DNA of 37,624 nt, taken from contig PBOD01000101.1 in assembly GCA_002724215.1 (NCBI GenBank), positions 32,166 to 69,789 of the forward strand, given 5' to 3'. Positions 30,189 to 37,600 of this stretch are shown piece after piece. The DNA is from Gemmatimonadota bacterium (GTDB lineage: Bacteria; Latescibacterota; UBA2968; UBA8231). Position 1 is the first letter of the stretch. Each line of letters begins with the position of its first letter. Both the position numbers and the translations under genes were made by a program. The notes beneath the pieces were generated by a model. The model did not search any database and was not told the DNA's origin. It saw nothing but the letters and a program-made list of their open reading frames with translations.

Positions 30189-30941
30189 ATGGATATTGCA
30201 GGGCGCATAGCCATCGTCACCGGTGGCGCTTCGGGCATTGGTCGTGCCGTCTGTGAGGTGTTGGCGGAGGCTGGTGCCAGGGGAGTGGTCATCGCCGATG
30301 TCGATGCCCAGGGGGCAGCAGAGACCCGAGCGCGGATCGAGGCCGATACCGCTGCCGAAGGGCTGGCGGTGGCGACCGATGTTTCCGACGAGGATCAGGT
30401 CGCGGCGCTGGTTGCGGCGACCATCGAGCGCTTCGGGCGGATCGACATTCTGGTCAACAACGCCGGGATCTGTCCGATGGTCCCCTGGGACCAGACCGAT
30501 CTGGCGAGTTGGAACCGCATTATCGAAGTAAATCTCACCGGGGCTTATTTGTGCTGCCGGGCGGTGTTGCCGCATATGCGGGCGCAGCGCTCGGGGCGGG
30601 TGGTTTTTATCTCGTCGGCCGGGGCCTTTATGGGCAGCGTCACGGGCCACGTGGCCTACGGGGCGAGCAAGGCGGGGATGCTGGCGCTGATGAAGGTGGT
30701 GGCCAAGGAGTTCGCAGCCGAAGGGGTGCTGGCCAATGCTATCGCGCCGGGCAGTATCGACACGCCGATTACCGCTAGCTTTGGCCCCGAGAACAAGCGC
30801 AAATACGCCGAGGCGGCGACCTTGAAGCGCCAGGGTACGACGCGCGAGTTGGCCGACGCGGTGCTCTATCTGGTCTCGGACCGGTCCACGTACCTGAACG
30901 GCGCGACACTGCACGTAAACGGCGGGTCGCTCTTAGTGTGA
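30189..30941 (+). CDS. Short-chain dehydrogenase/reductase family oxidoreductase
   Basis: 250-aa classical SDR with all key residues: TGGASGIG (11-18) for cofactor binding, D37 favouring NAD(H), NNAG (90-93), S142/S143, Y157 and K161 (YGASK). It ends with the usual NGGSLLV. It oxidises a secondary alcohol or reduces a ketone on an unknown substrate in the cytoplasm. The start is ATG 30189; a TTG at 30180 lies inside the -10 box and is rejected. No Shine-Dalgarno is visible, and the promoter spacing predicts a leaderless message. First of seven genes (SDR, cupin, Gfo/Idh, PhyH, VOC, bicupin, UPF0173) ending at a terminator. Unlike the SDR at 27550-28383, this copy is catalytically complete. 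Confidence 0.93.
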   Translation: MDIAGRIAIVTGGASGIGRAVCEVLAEAGARGVVIADVDAQGAAETRARIEADTAAEGLAVATDVSDEDQVAALVAATIERFGRIDILVNNAGICPMVPWDQTDLASWNRIIEVNLTGAYLCCRAVLPHMRAQRSGRVVFISSAGAFMGSVTGHVAYGASKAGMLALMKVVAKEFAAEGVLANAIAPGSIDTPITASFGPENKRKYAEAATLKRQGTTRELADAVLYLVSDRSTYLNGATLHVNGGSLLV

Positions 30942-30950
30942 GGAGGCATT

Positions 30951-31349
30951 ATGAGTGTGGAAAAGAAGTGGGTGATTGATCCGCGGCGCGAGCCGATGTG
31001 GCAGGCGCCGGATGCGTCGCGGAAGTTGAATTTGCTCATCGGACCCGACGCGTGCGGGGCGGAGCACTTCGCGGCGGGTACTTTCCATCTGGCGCCAGGG
31101 TGCGAGACCATGCCCGATATCCATCCGCAATCCGAGGAATTGTACTATGTGGTGAGCGGATCGGGGCGGCTGGTGATGGACGGGGAGGAGTTTCGCGTCG
31201 AGGGTGGGATGGCGGTGTATATACCGGCGGGGGTGGAGCACCAGTCGTTCAACGACGGAGAAGAGGATCTGGTGTATTTCTACGTGTTCGGGCCGCCGGA
31301 GCCGGGGGCGCCGCGGCAGGATCGGGAGGGCTGGCTGCGGTTACAGTGA
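30951..31349 (+). CDS. Single-domain cupin protein
   Basis: 132-aa cupin. The metal-binding set is H58 with E62/E63 (IHPQSEELYYV), the G-rich turn VSGSGRLV, and H97 in IPAGVEHQ; the first histidine of the usual HxH pair is missing or replaced (D56-I-H58). Small cupins of this type serve as sugar isomerases, dioxygenases or ligand-binding subunits. GAGGAGG lies 4-5 nt before the ATG, and the gene starts 9 nt after the SDR stop. It sits in an operon containing another, two-domain cupin four genes downstream; the pair could be related functions on one substrate. Cytoplasmic. Confidence 0.88.
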   Translation: MSVEKKWVIDPRREPMWQAPDASRKLNLLIGPDACGAEHFAAGTFHLAPGCETMPDIHPQSEELYYVVSGSGRLVMDGEEFRVEGGMAVYIPAGVEHQSFNDGEEDLVYFYVFGPPEPGAPRQDREGWLRLQ

Positions 31350-31372
31350 GCAATTGAGACGGAAGGCAAAAC

Positions 31373-32467
31373 ATGGCTAAATATCGGGTCGGGGTCATTG
31401 GCGCCGGGATGATCGCCAACGCCGGGCACATCCCCGGCTGGAAAAGCGTTGGTGACGATGTCGAAGTGGTGGCGGTGGCCAATCCGACGCTGGAAAAGGC
31501 GCAGCTGACGGCTGCCAACGAAGGCATCGCGCACGTCTATGACGACTGGCGGCAGATGCTCGACGAGATGGACCTCGATATCGTCTCGGTCTGCACGCCC
31601 AACGCCTATCACAAGGAGCAGACCATCGCCGCAGTGGAGGCGGGCGCGCACGTGTTTTGCGAGAAGCCCATCGCCACCTGCTGCGACGACGCGGCGGCGA
31701 TGTACGCAGCGGCTGAGGCGGCGGGCCGGCGGTTGTTCGTGACGCAGACGGCGCGGTTTTCGTCGGGGTCGATGGCGGCTAAGGAGATCGCGGCGTCGGG
31801 GCAGTTGGGTGAGATATACTACGCGGAGTGTTTCTTTATGCGGCGGCGCGGGATTCCGACCTGGGGCCGCTTCCACATGAAGGGGGATTCGGCGGCCGGG
31901 CCGCTCTACGACCTGGGCGTGCACATGGTCGATAAGATTCTGTGGCTGATGGACAGCCCCAAAGTGGTGGCCGCCAGCGGCGCGACGTACACCAAATTCG
32001 GCAACCGCGACGAGGGGCTGGCGACTTCGCTGGCCGAGAGCGGGGCACCGGCGGGGGGATTGGCCCCGCGACCCTATAGTCACGAGGAATTTACGGTGGA
32101 GGATATGGCGGCGGGCTTTATCCGGCTGGAAGGTGGGGCGACGCTGGCGGTCAAGACCAGCTGGGCGGCGAATATCCCGGAGAATTCCGGGGGCAGTGCG
32201 ATCCTGGGCACAGAGGGTGGTTTGAGCTTCGATCCGCTGGTGCTGTCGACCAATATGGGGAGCTACCAGGTCAATGTCGAGCCGCGGGTGCCGCGCGATC
32301 TGGACGTGGATTTCTACGGGCACTGGCTGGCGGCGGCACACTTCGTCGCGGTGCTCAACGGCGAAGAGGAGCAGATCGTCGCCAAGGAAGAGGTCTTGAA
32401 CGTGATGCGGGCGCTCGACGCGCTACACGAGTCGGCGGCGCAGGCACGCGAAGTGCGGGTTGATTAG
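31373..32467 (+). CDS. Gfo/Idh/MocA family oxidoreductase
   Basis: 364-aa NAD(P)-dependent dehydrogenase, typically acting on sugars, inositols or amino-sugars. The Rossmann motif is VIGAGMIA (8-15), with the conserved CTPNAYH (74-80) and E97-K98-P99 (EKP) motif containing the catalytic lysine. The second block reads GPLYDLGVHMVD (about 175-190) with the D and H that position substrate. The ribosome-binding GGAAGG lies about 6 nt before the ATG. It follows the cupin gene by 23 nt and precedes a PhyH oxygenase. An insertion of about 30 residues around 205-235 (TSLAESGAPAGG to the EEFTVEDM stretch) is longer than in basic members. A sugar or polyol substrate is the best family-level guess. Confidence 0.92.
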   Translation: MAKYRVGVIGAGMIANAGHIPGWKSVGDDVEVVAVANPTLEKAQLTAANEGIAHVYDDWRQMLDEMDLDIVSVCTPNAYHKEQTIAAVEAGAHVFCEKPIATCCDDAAAMYAAAEAAGRRLFVTQTARFSSGSMAAKEIAASGQLGEIYYAECFFMRRRGIPTWGRFHMKGDSAAGPLYDLGVHMVDKILWLMDSPKVVAASGATYTKFGNRDEGLATSLAESGAPAGGLAPRPYSHEEFTVEDMAAGFIRLEGGATLAVKTSWAANIPENSGGSAILGTEGGLSFDPLVLSTNMGSYQVNVEPRVPRDLDVDFYGHWLAAAHFVAVLNGEEEQIVAKEEVLNVMRALDALHESAAQAREVRVD

Positions 32468-32485
32468 TCGCAGGGGAGCATGGAC

Positions 32486-33310
32486 ATGTATCTCACTCAG
32501 GAGCAACACAACTTCTTCGATGCCTTCGGCTATCTGGCTTTTCCCGGGCTCTTCGCTGCCGAGGAGATCGCCTGGATCGCCGCGGAGTTCGAACAGGTGC
32601 TGGATACCTTTGGCGCTGGCGACCAACACGACGGGTCGCGGCGGACAATGATCGTGCCGACGATCGACCACAGCGAGCGCTTGTGCACGCTATTGGACGA
32701 CGCGCGGATTCTGGGCATCGCCGGGGATCTTCTCGGCGACGATTTCAACTACGCGTCGGGGGACGGCAACTACTACAGCGGCGATACCGGGTGGCACCCC
32801 GACGGCAATTATCCAGAGCTATTCGCGATCAAGGTCGCGTTCTACCTCGACCCGGTCGGGCGCGACAGCGGGTGTCTGCGGGTCTTGCCGGGCAGCCATC
32901 ACAACGACTCGATCTGGCGCAGCGGGGCGGCCAATCCGCGCGAGGCCGCGGCGTGGGGCGGCGATCCTGCGGATGTGCCCGGCCATGTGGCGCTGGAGAC
33001 CGAGCCGGGCGATCTGGTGGTCTTCAACCACAATACCTGGCACGCCTCGTTCGGCGGCGGCACAAGGCGGCGGATGTTTACGATGAATCTGCATAAGCGC
33101 GGCAAGACCGCCGAGGAATTGGCCTGGGTCGATGAATATCTGCAGCACCACTGCCCGGTGGCACATGGCTTCAAGATCGGGGGCATGTACACCGACGCGA
33201 TGCTCGACACGGCCCCGCCGGGGCGATTGGTCCATTTGCAGCAGCTGTTCGAGCGGCACGCGTTGGTGCACCCGGAAGATACGGTGGCGCGAGATTTTCC
33301 CGCTACTTGA
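32486..33310 (+). CDS. Phytanoyl-CoA dioxygenase (PhyH) family protein
   Basis: 274-aa Fe(II)/2-oxoglutarate oxygenase. Iron ligands are H104-x-D106 (GWHPDGN) and H186 (TWHASFG), followed by R194-R196 for 2-oxoglutarate; LRVLPGSHH (131-139) is the typical PhyH strand. Two ATGs are available: 32480 lies directly on the AGGGGAG ribosome-binding site, while 32486 has a 7-nt spacing and is preferred (two residues shorter). It is fourth of seven genes in the plus-strand operon, next to a sugar-type oxidoreductase. An 81-nt gap with a promoter candidate separates it from the VOC gene. Of all oxygenases in the window it has the most standard PhyH profile; substrate unknown. Confidence 0.9.
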   Translation: MYLTQEQHNFFDAFGYLAFPGLFAAEEIAWIAAEFEQVLDTFGAGDQHDGSRRTMIVPTIDHSERLCTLLDDARILGIAGDLLGDDFNYASGDGNYYSGDTGWHPDGNYPELFAIKVAFYLDPVGRDSGCLRVLPGSHHNDSIWRSGAANPREAAAWGGDPADVPGHVALETEPGDLVVFNHNTWHASFGGGTRRRMFTMNLHKRGKTAEELAWVDEYLQHHCPVAHGFKIGGMYTDAMLDTAPPGRLVHLQQLFERHALVHPEDTVARDFPAT

Positions 33311-33323
33311 GGCGGGCGCTTCG

Positions 33324-33352
33324 TTGTTGCCCGTCGGGCGATATTGTATATT
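33324..33352 (+). promoter_or_regulatory. Putative internal promoter before the VOC gene
   Basis: TTGTTG (33324-33329), exactly 17 nt, TATATT (33347-33352). The small hairpin GCCC-GTC-GGGC falls in the spacer. The predicted leader is about 33 nt and contains AGGAGG. It would let the last three genes be expressed apart from the rest of the operon. Confidence 0.5.
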
Positions 33353-33391
33353 TCCCGGCACCTTGACGAGGAAAACGCAAAGGAGGGCACG

Positions 33392-33763
33392 ATGGTACAG
33401 AAGATTCACAAGATCGCCATCGTCAGCGACGATATCGAGGGGGCGGTCGAATTCTATACCCAGAAGATGGGTCTGACGGTGGTAGAGCGCTTCGCCAACG
33501 AAGACGACGAGGACTACGTGTTCCTCGACGCGGGCGGCATCCTGCTCGAGCTGATGCCGCAGAAGTCGATGGGCCACCCGCCGGGCTTCCATCACATTTC
33601 CTTCGAGGTCGATAGTGTTGCCGATAGCGCGCAGGAACTGAAAGACAAGGGGGTCACCATCACCAAGGAACCCTTCGATGTCGGCGGCGGCACCGGTATC
33701 ACCCTGGGCTTTTTCGAGGGCCCGAACGAGCTCAATTTGCAGCTCTTTCACCGCGAGAAATGA
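33392..33763 (+). CDS. VOC/glyoxalase superfamily protein (methylmalonyl-CoA epimerase-like)
   Basis: 123-aa vicinal-oxygen-chelate fold protein made of two beta-alpha-beta-beta-beta units. The four metal ligands are at the expected places: H6 (IHKIAI), E53 (LLEL), H67/H68 (FHHISFEV) and E113 (NELNLQLF). This full set suggests a metal-dependent epimerase, lyase or isomerase; the length and HKIAIVSDDIE start resemble methylmalonyl-CoA epimerase and lactoylglutathione lyase. Strong AGGAGG 6-7 nt before the ATG; an open frame upstream to 33344 lacks such a site. It has a candidate promoter of its own. A role in epimerising a product of the neighbouring oxidoreductases is possible. Confidence 0.88.
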   Translation: MVQKIHKIAIVSDDIEGAVEFYTQKMGLTVVERFANEDDEDYVFLDAGGILLELMPQKSMGHPPGFHHISFEVDSVADSAQELKDKGVTITKEPFDVGGGTGITLGFFEGPNELNLQLFHREK

Positions 33764-33770
33764 GCTCCCC

Positions 33771-34592
33771 ATGCGCGTAACCAACGCCCGGCGCGAGGAC
33801 ATGCAGGAACTGAGCGATGTCCACGGCGGTGCCGGAACGATTCTCTTCGGCCGCCTGTGGGAGCGCGACGATTTCGAAACACCTTTCGCCTTTGTCCACA
33901 GCGCAGTGCTGCCGCCCGGCGGCGGGATCGGTTATCATCGCCACGACGATAGCGAGGAGATCTTCGTCACCGTCGATAATGCCGCGCAATACACCCACAA
34001 CGGACGCACGGCAATTGTCGAAGGGGGGGCGGCGGTGCCTTTGCGCACGGGAGAAGCTCACGCGATATACAACCACACCGAGGCAGATACGCGGTGGTTC
34101 AATTTTCATTGCGTGGTGCCCGGCGGTGAGCCTAAGTCCACAGACCTAGGCGACGACCGGGTCGGGGTCGAACTGGAGTCGACGGACCGGCTGCCGGTGG
34201 GGCGACTCGAGCGCACGGCGCTGGCGGAGACGCCCAATCTCCACGGCGGCAAGGGCGCGGTATTCGGCCGTCTGGTCTGGGAACAGGAGGATTTTCGCAG
34301 CAACTTCCACTACCTGGGCCACTGCCTGCTGCCGCCTGGTGCCTCTATCGGCTATCACAGCCATCAGGGCGTTGAGGAAGTCTATGTCGTCATCGCGGGC
34401 AGCGGGCGGGTGACGGTGGACGACGAGACGCGAGAGGTTGGGCCGTGGGATTCGATCCCTAGCAAACTGGGCGGTAGCCACGGCATCTTCAATCACACGC
34501 AAGACGATCTCGAGCTGCTAGGCGTCGCCGTCTGCGCCACAAAGGGGCAGTTCGATTTTACCGATCTGGGCGACGATCTGAGTTCGCGTTAA
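33771..34592 (+). CDS. Bicupin protein with internally duplicated cupin domains
   Basis: 273-aa two-domain cupin. The first domain has H56-R-H58, E62/E63 and H97; the second has H196-S-H198, E202/E203 and H237. Both halves share FGRL(V)WE-x-DF and LPPG-x-x-IGYH blocks about 140 residues apart, so the gene arose by internal duplication, and both metal sites appear intact. Such proteins include oxalate decarboxylase-like and quercetinase-like enzymes, but neither signature can be assigned. It starts 7 nt after the VOC stop with only a weak ribosome-binding site, so coupling is likely, and is followed 23 nt later by the metallo-hydrolase gene. Substrate unknown. Confidence 0.88.
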   Translation: MRVTNARREDMQELSDVHGGAGTILFGRLWERDDFETPFAFVHSAVLPPGGGIGYHRHDDSEEIFVTVDNAAQYTHNGRTAIVEGGAAVPLRTGEAHAIYNHTEADTRWFNFHCVVPGGEPKSTDLGDDRVGVELESTDRLPVGRLERTALAETPNLHGGKGAVFGRLVWEQEDFRSNFHYLGHCLLPPGASIGYHSHQGVEEVYVVIAGSGRVTVDDETREVGPWDSIPSKLGGSHGIFNHTQDDLELLGVAVCATKGQFDFTDLGDDLSSR

Positions 34593-34615
34593 GAGATAAG
34601 AGAAAGGACCATTGA

Positions 34616-35386
34616 ATGGCATCGGTTAAAATTACCTTTATCGGCCACGCCTCGTTTCGCTTCGAGTCCGAGAAGTCGACCACCTATTTCGATGCGTGGT
34701 TCGACGACAATCCCACCGCCAAGATGAAGCTCAGCCAGGTCCGCAAGGCCGACATCGTCATCGCCAGCCACGGCCACCGCGACCACATCGGCGATTCGTA
34801 CGCCCTCTGCAAAAAGACCCGCGCCAAGTTCGTCGGCAACTACGAGCTGTGCGCGGTCGCCGAACAGGTACACGGGCTGAAGATGGGTTCGCGCTCGCTG
34901 TCGATGAACCCCGGCGGCACGGTCAAGGTCAAAGACGCATCGATCACTATGGTGCAGGGCCATCACTCGCAGTCGCTGTCGGACCACGTGATTGGCGCCG
35001 ACCTGCCCCCGGGTTTGTTATTCCATCCCGACAGCGCGGTCAATGGCTTCTGCATCGCCTACGACAATGGCATCACCATTTACGACACCGCCGATACTTG
35101 CCTGTTCAGCGACATGCAGTTGATCGGACAGATGTACGGGCCGCAGATCATGGTCATGCCGGTGGGCGGGCAGTATACGATGGGCGTGCGCGAGGCGGCG
35201 CGGGCGGCGAGCTTGGTGCGGCCGGATGTGGTGATCCCCTGCCACTACGGGCCGGTTATGGGGCAGCCGGCGGATATCAAGGAGTTGAAGCGGGCGGTGA
35301 AATTCCTCTCGCCCAATACTGAGGTGGTGGAGATGAAGGTGGGGCAGACGCTGACCTATACGGCGAGTAGTTGTAGAGTGAAATAG
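34616..35386 (+). CDS. Metallo-beta-lactamase-fold metal-dependent hydrolase (UPF0173-like)
   Basis: 256-aa MBL-fold hydrolase. The metal motif is H52-G-H54-R-D56-H57 (SHGHRDH), with a further H in VQGHHSQS (about 116-117), D in YDTADT (about 155-160), and H in PCHYGPV near 207, giving a complete dinuclear site. The FIGHASF start and VMPVGGQYTMG block are those of the UPF0173/UlaG-like group, which includes L-ascorbate-6-phosphate lactonase and many uncharacterised hydrolases. AAAGGA lies about 7-8 nt before the ATG. Last gene of the operon, followed by a strong intrinsic terminator 25 nt after the stop. Hydrolysis of a lactone or phosphoester sugar would fit the operon context but is inference. 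Confidence 0.92.
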   Translation: MASVKITFIGHASFRFESEKSTTYFDAWFDDNPTAKMKLSQVRKADIVIASHGHRDHIGDSYALCKKTRAKFVGNYELCAVAEQVHGLKMGSRSLSMNPGGTVKVKDASITMVQGHHSQSLSDHVIGADLPPGLLFHPDSAVNGFCIAYDNGITIYDTADTCLFSDMQLIGQMYGPQIMVMPVGGQYTMGVREAARAASLVRPDVVIPCHYGPVMGQPADIKELKRAVKFLSPNTEVVEMKVGQTLTYTASSCRVK

Positions 35387-35410
35387 CTGCGGATCAGCGC
35401 ATTGGACTAA

Positions 35411-35440
35411 AGGCAGGCCCTGGATGGGCCTGCCTTTTTA
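35411..35440 (+). terminator. Rho-independent terminator of the seven-gene operon
   Basis: A perfect 10-bp stem (35411-35420 with 35426-35435), TGGAT loop, then TTTTTA. It lies 25 nt after the UPF0173 stop. On the minus strand the tail is short, so it is mainly a plus-strand terminator. Confidence 0.93.
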
Positions 35441-35452
35441 TTTGGTGGCAAT

Positions 35453-35511
35453 CTCATTCGGCCACGCCCGGCAGGGCCGACGTGCTGAGTAGGCCTCCGT
35501 CGACGTCGAGC
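35453..35511. repeat. 59-bp direct repeat, copy 1
   Basis: Identical to 37542-37600 at 58 of 59 positions (G/A difference at 35505 versus 37594). In the minus direction it encodes the last 19 codons and stop of an SDR gene (DVDGGLLSTSALPGVAE). This copy is cut off from the rest of any SDR gene. It includes the palindrome TCGACGTCGA, which the other copy has lost. Confidence 0.95.
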
Positions 35512-35603
35512 AACCGCAGCGCGCCTTCGCTAAGGGCAAGGGGGAAAAGCTGCCCAGCGCCAGTAAGGCCGGTGTAGACGGCTTTGCGGTCGGGGCGAAT
35601 CAC
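35454..35603 (-). CDS. 49-codon chimeric ORF downstream of the GT-C gene
   Basis: An open frame starting with GTG 35603, which overlaps the GT-C stop (GTGA), and ending at TGA 35454. Its first 30 residues (RPDRKAVYTGLTGAGQLFP and following) are unique in the window; the last 19 (DVDGGLLSTSALPGVAE) are the SDR C-terminus carried by repeat copy 1. There is no Shine-Dalgarno. I read it as the scar of the event that duplicated the SDR 3' end; a translated product through coupling cannot be excluded. Confidence 0.35.
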   Translation of the reverse strand: MIRPDRKAVYTGLTGAGQLFPLALSEGALRLLDVDGGLLSTSALPGVAE

Positions 35604-37546
35604 GGCTCGAATTTTGCGTTTTGATAAAGGGACGGCAGGGCATCGGTCGGCAGGTGGCGGTGGGCGAGGGTCAGGGTGTTTTGCAATGCTTCGCTGTCGT
35701 TGGCTTTTTGTGCCAGCCAGATGAGGGCGCGGTATGTTTCGGGCACTTGCGAGCCCAGGGCGGCGGATTGGCTGAATGCTATACGCGCCCGTGATGGGTC
35801 ACCCAGAGAGAGATAGGTCGCGCCGAGGTTGTGGTGGGGGAAGGGTTCGTCAGGGGCGATGGCGATAGCTTCGCTATACGCGCGGGCGGCGCGTTTGAGT
35901 TGGCGACGGGCGAAATAGGTGTTGCCAGCTTCGATCATGCGGGTTAGGGGGGCCGGGCGCGGGTGAATCGGCGGCGATAGCGAGGCTTGTGAGCGCTGTC
36001 TTTCATCGGCATCCGGGTAGCGATAGAAACGGTAGTCGATCAGGTGGTCGTAGGCGCCGGTATGCATTGCCCAGATAGCTTCCCAGCGTTCCCCGCTGAA
36101 CAGCGGACCGCTGATGATGGTTTGCAGCCGATCGTAATAGGTCGCAAGGTTCGGATCGGAGATCAGGTTATAGCCGTAGAGGCGGGTCTCTATATAACCT
36201 TCCGCGACGATTCGCGCGAAGTGGCCCGGCGCCCAGGTGGCATCGTCATAGGCGGGCAGGCGCGATAACAGCGGGTCGGTGATACCGAGGACGTCGATAT
36301 GGTGGGCGTGGGGACCGGCGTAGTAGCCGAGGATGCCGAGGTTGACGAAGGTGGTGACGACCTGTTGCTCCGCGGCGGTGCGGGCGGTGATTGTGCGACC
36401 GAGGTCTACCCATTGGTGGCTGGGGAAGGATTCATCGGTGGCCAGTGCGGGCCATAGGCCAGTGTGCTGGTAGTAGCTGGCGCGTTCATCGACAATGTGA
36501 TGGTCGCCTCGGGCGCCATGGTAATCGGGCCCGCTAGTGAGTGGGGCATGAGGCATGGCCAGGCCGGCGACGAGGATGGCGAAAGGGGCGATGGGCAAGT
36601 ATTTGTGCGTGGGTAGGAGGCGTGCGATCAGCAATGCCGCGCCGAAGAAGGGGATGCTGAGGAAGCGGCCGCTCATATAATCACCGCCGATCATGACGGT
36701 GTATGCGAGATAGAGCAGCAGGCCAGCGGCGAGGGGTAAGTGGTCCCAGCGCCGGGCGTAACAAAGACCCGCGCAAGCGCCGCCGATGGCAAATAGGGTT
36801 GGGAGGTCCACGCGCAGGGAATTGTATAGATAGTAAAATCCCTGTTGGACCAAAGCGGTGCTCGCAATGCCGGTATTGAGTTTTCCATATGCGGTATTGG
36901 GAAACAAAAAACCGTAGTAGCAAAGTGAAAATAATTCCCAGAGGGCCAGAGGGGCGAAGCCTGCGGCGAGGGCAGCCAGGGCGCTCGCCGTGCGCAGGCG
37001 CCAGGCGGTGGCGACTAGTGGCGGTACGTAGAGTAGCATCGCGTCGATGCGGGTGCAGGTAGCCAGGCTGGCGGCGAACGAGAGCAAGACCAGTGCGCGC
37101 CGATCGCAGCGTGCGCTGAAATACTGCGCGGCGAAGAGAGCTAATAGCAGGTGCGAAAGCGGATTTCCGAGGCCGGAGGTCGAGAAGTCGATGAAGGCTT
37201 TGGAGGAGCACAGTAGCGCGACGGCGACCGCGGCGTGGGCGAGTGATGGCGCGAGGCGCAGAACTAAAACCAGGACGGCAGCGATTGAGGCGGCTAAGCC
37301 CAGGAGTATGCTGGTGTAGAAGACCTCGCCGGTCAGGCCGACGGCGATGGTGAGGACGACAAACCAGAGTGGGTGGGTAAAGGCCTGAACGCGCTCGCCC
37401 GGGTTCCAGGTTGGTCCGAAACCGGCGAGAAAGTTGTCGACGCTGCGCAGGGTGATAAAGGCGTCCTCGTGCAGCCAGGCGCTTTGCAGGACGGTAAGCC
37501 CGTAGAGCGATACAAGGCTGGGTAGGATCAGGCTTTGCTTGCTCAT
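35600..37546 (-). CDS. ZomB/AftB-like GT-C membrane protein with C-terminal TPRs
   Basis: 648-aa membrane protein. The N-terminal region has about ten hydrophobic helices and the diagnostic first extracytoplasmic loop: HEDAFITLRSVDNF (26-39) and NPGERVQAFTHPLW (48-61). I know this pattern from the flagellar motor control protein ZomB and mycobacterial arabinofuranosyltransferase AftB families, GT-C enzymes that use polyprenyl-phosphate sugars; E27/D28 would be the catalytic acidic pair. A large extracytoplasmic domain (about 345-520) follows, and two to three TPR units (about 555-630) form the tail, which is unusual for ZomB/AftB. The start ATG overlaps the SDR stop (ATGA) and lies inside a 59-bp repeat whose second copy follows the stop codon. 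Glycosyl transfer across the inner membrane is the inferred role. Confidence 0.8.
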   Translation of the reverse strand: MSKQSLILPSLVSLYGLTVLQSAWLHEDAFITLRSVDNFLAGFGPTWNPGERVQAFTHPLWFVVLTIAVGLTGEVFYTSILLGLAASIAAVLVLVLRLAPSLAHAAVAVALLCSSKAFIDFSTSGLGNPLSHLLLALFAAQYFSARCDRRALVLLSFAASLATCTRIDAMLLYVPPLVATAWRLRTASALAALAAGFAPLALWELFSLCYYGFLFPNTAYGKLNTGIASTALVQQGFYYLYNSLRVDLPTLFAIGGACAGLCYARRWDHLPLAAGLLLYLAYTVMIGGDYMSGRFLSIPFFGAALLIARLLPTHKYLPIAPFAILVAGLAMPHAPLTSGPDYHGARGDHHIVDERASYYQHTGLWPALATDESFPSHQWVDLGRTITARTAAEQQVVTTFVNLGILGYYAGPHAHHIDVLGITDPLLSRLPAYDDATWAPGHFARIVAEGYIETRLYGYNLISDPNLATYYDRLQTIISGPLFSGERWEAIWAMHTGAYDHLIDYRFYRYPDADERQRSQASLSPPIHPRPAPLTRMIEAGNTYFARRQLKRAARAYSEAIAIAPDEPFPHHNLGATYLSLGDPSRARIAFSQSAALGSQVPETYRALIWLAQKANDSEALQNTLTLAHRHLPTDALPSLYQNAKFEP

Positions 37547-37600
37547 TCGGCCACGCCCGGCAGGGCCGACGTGCTGAGTAGGCCTCCGTCGACATCGAGC
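37542..37600. repeat. 59-bp direct repeat, copy 2 (in the SDR 3' end)
   Basis: Second copy of the repeat at 35453-35511, 2089 bp apart. This one is in its natural context as the 3' end of an SDR gene, and its last bases supply the ATG of the GT-C gene. Confidence 0.95.

Noticed and set aside
27437-37600. Transposon or integrase explanation for the repeats
   Set aside because: No transposase or integrase gene or terminal inverted repeats were found around the GT-C gene, so a named mobile element cannot be supported.
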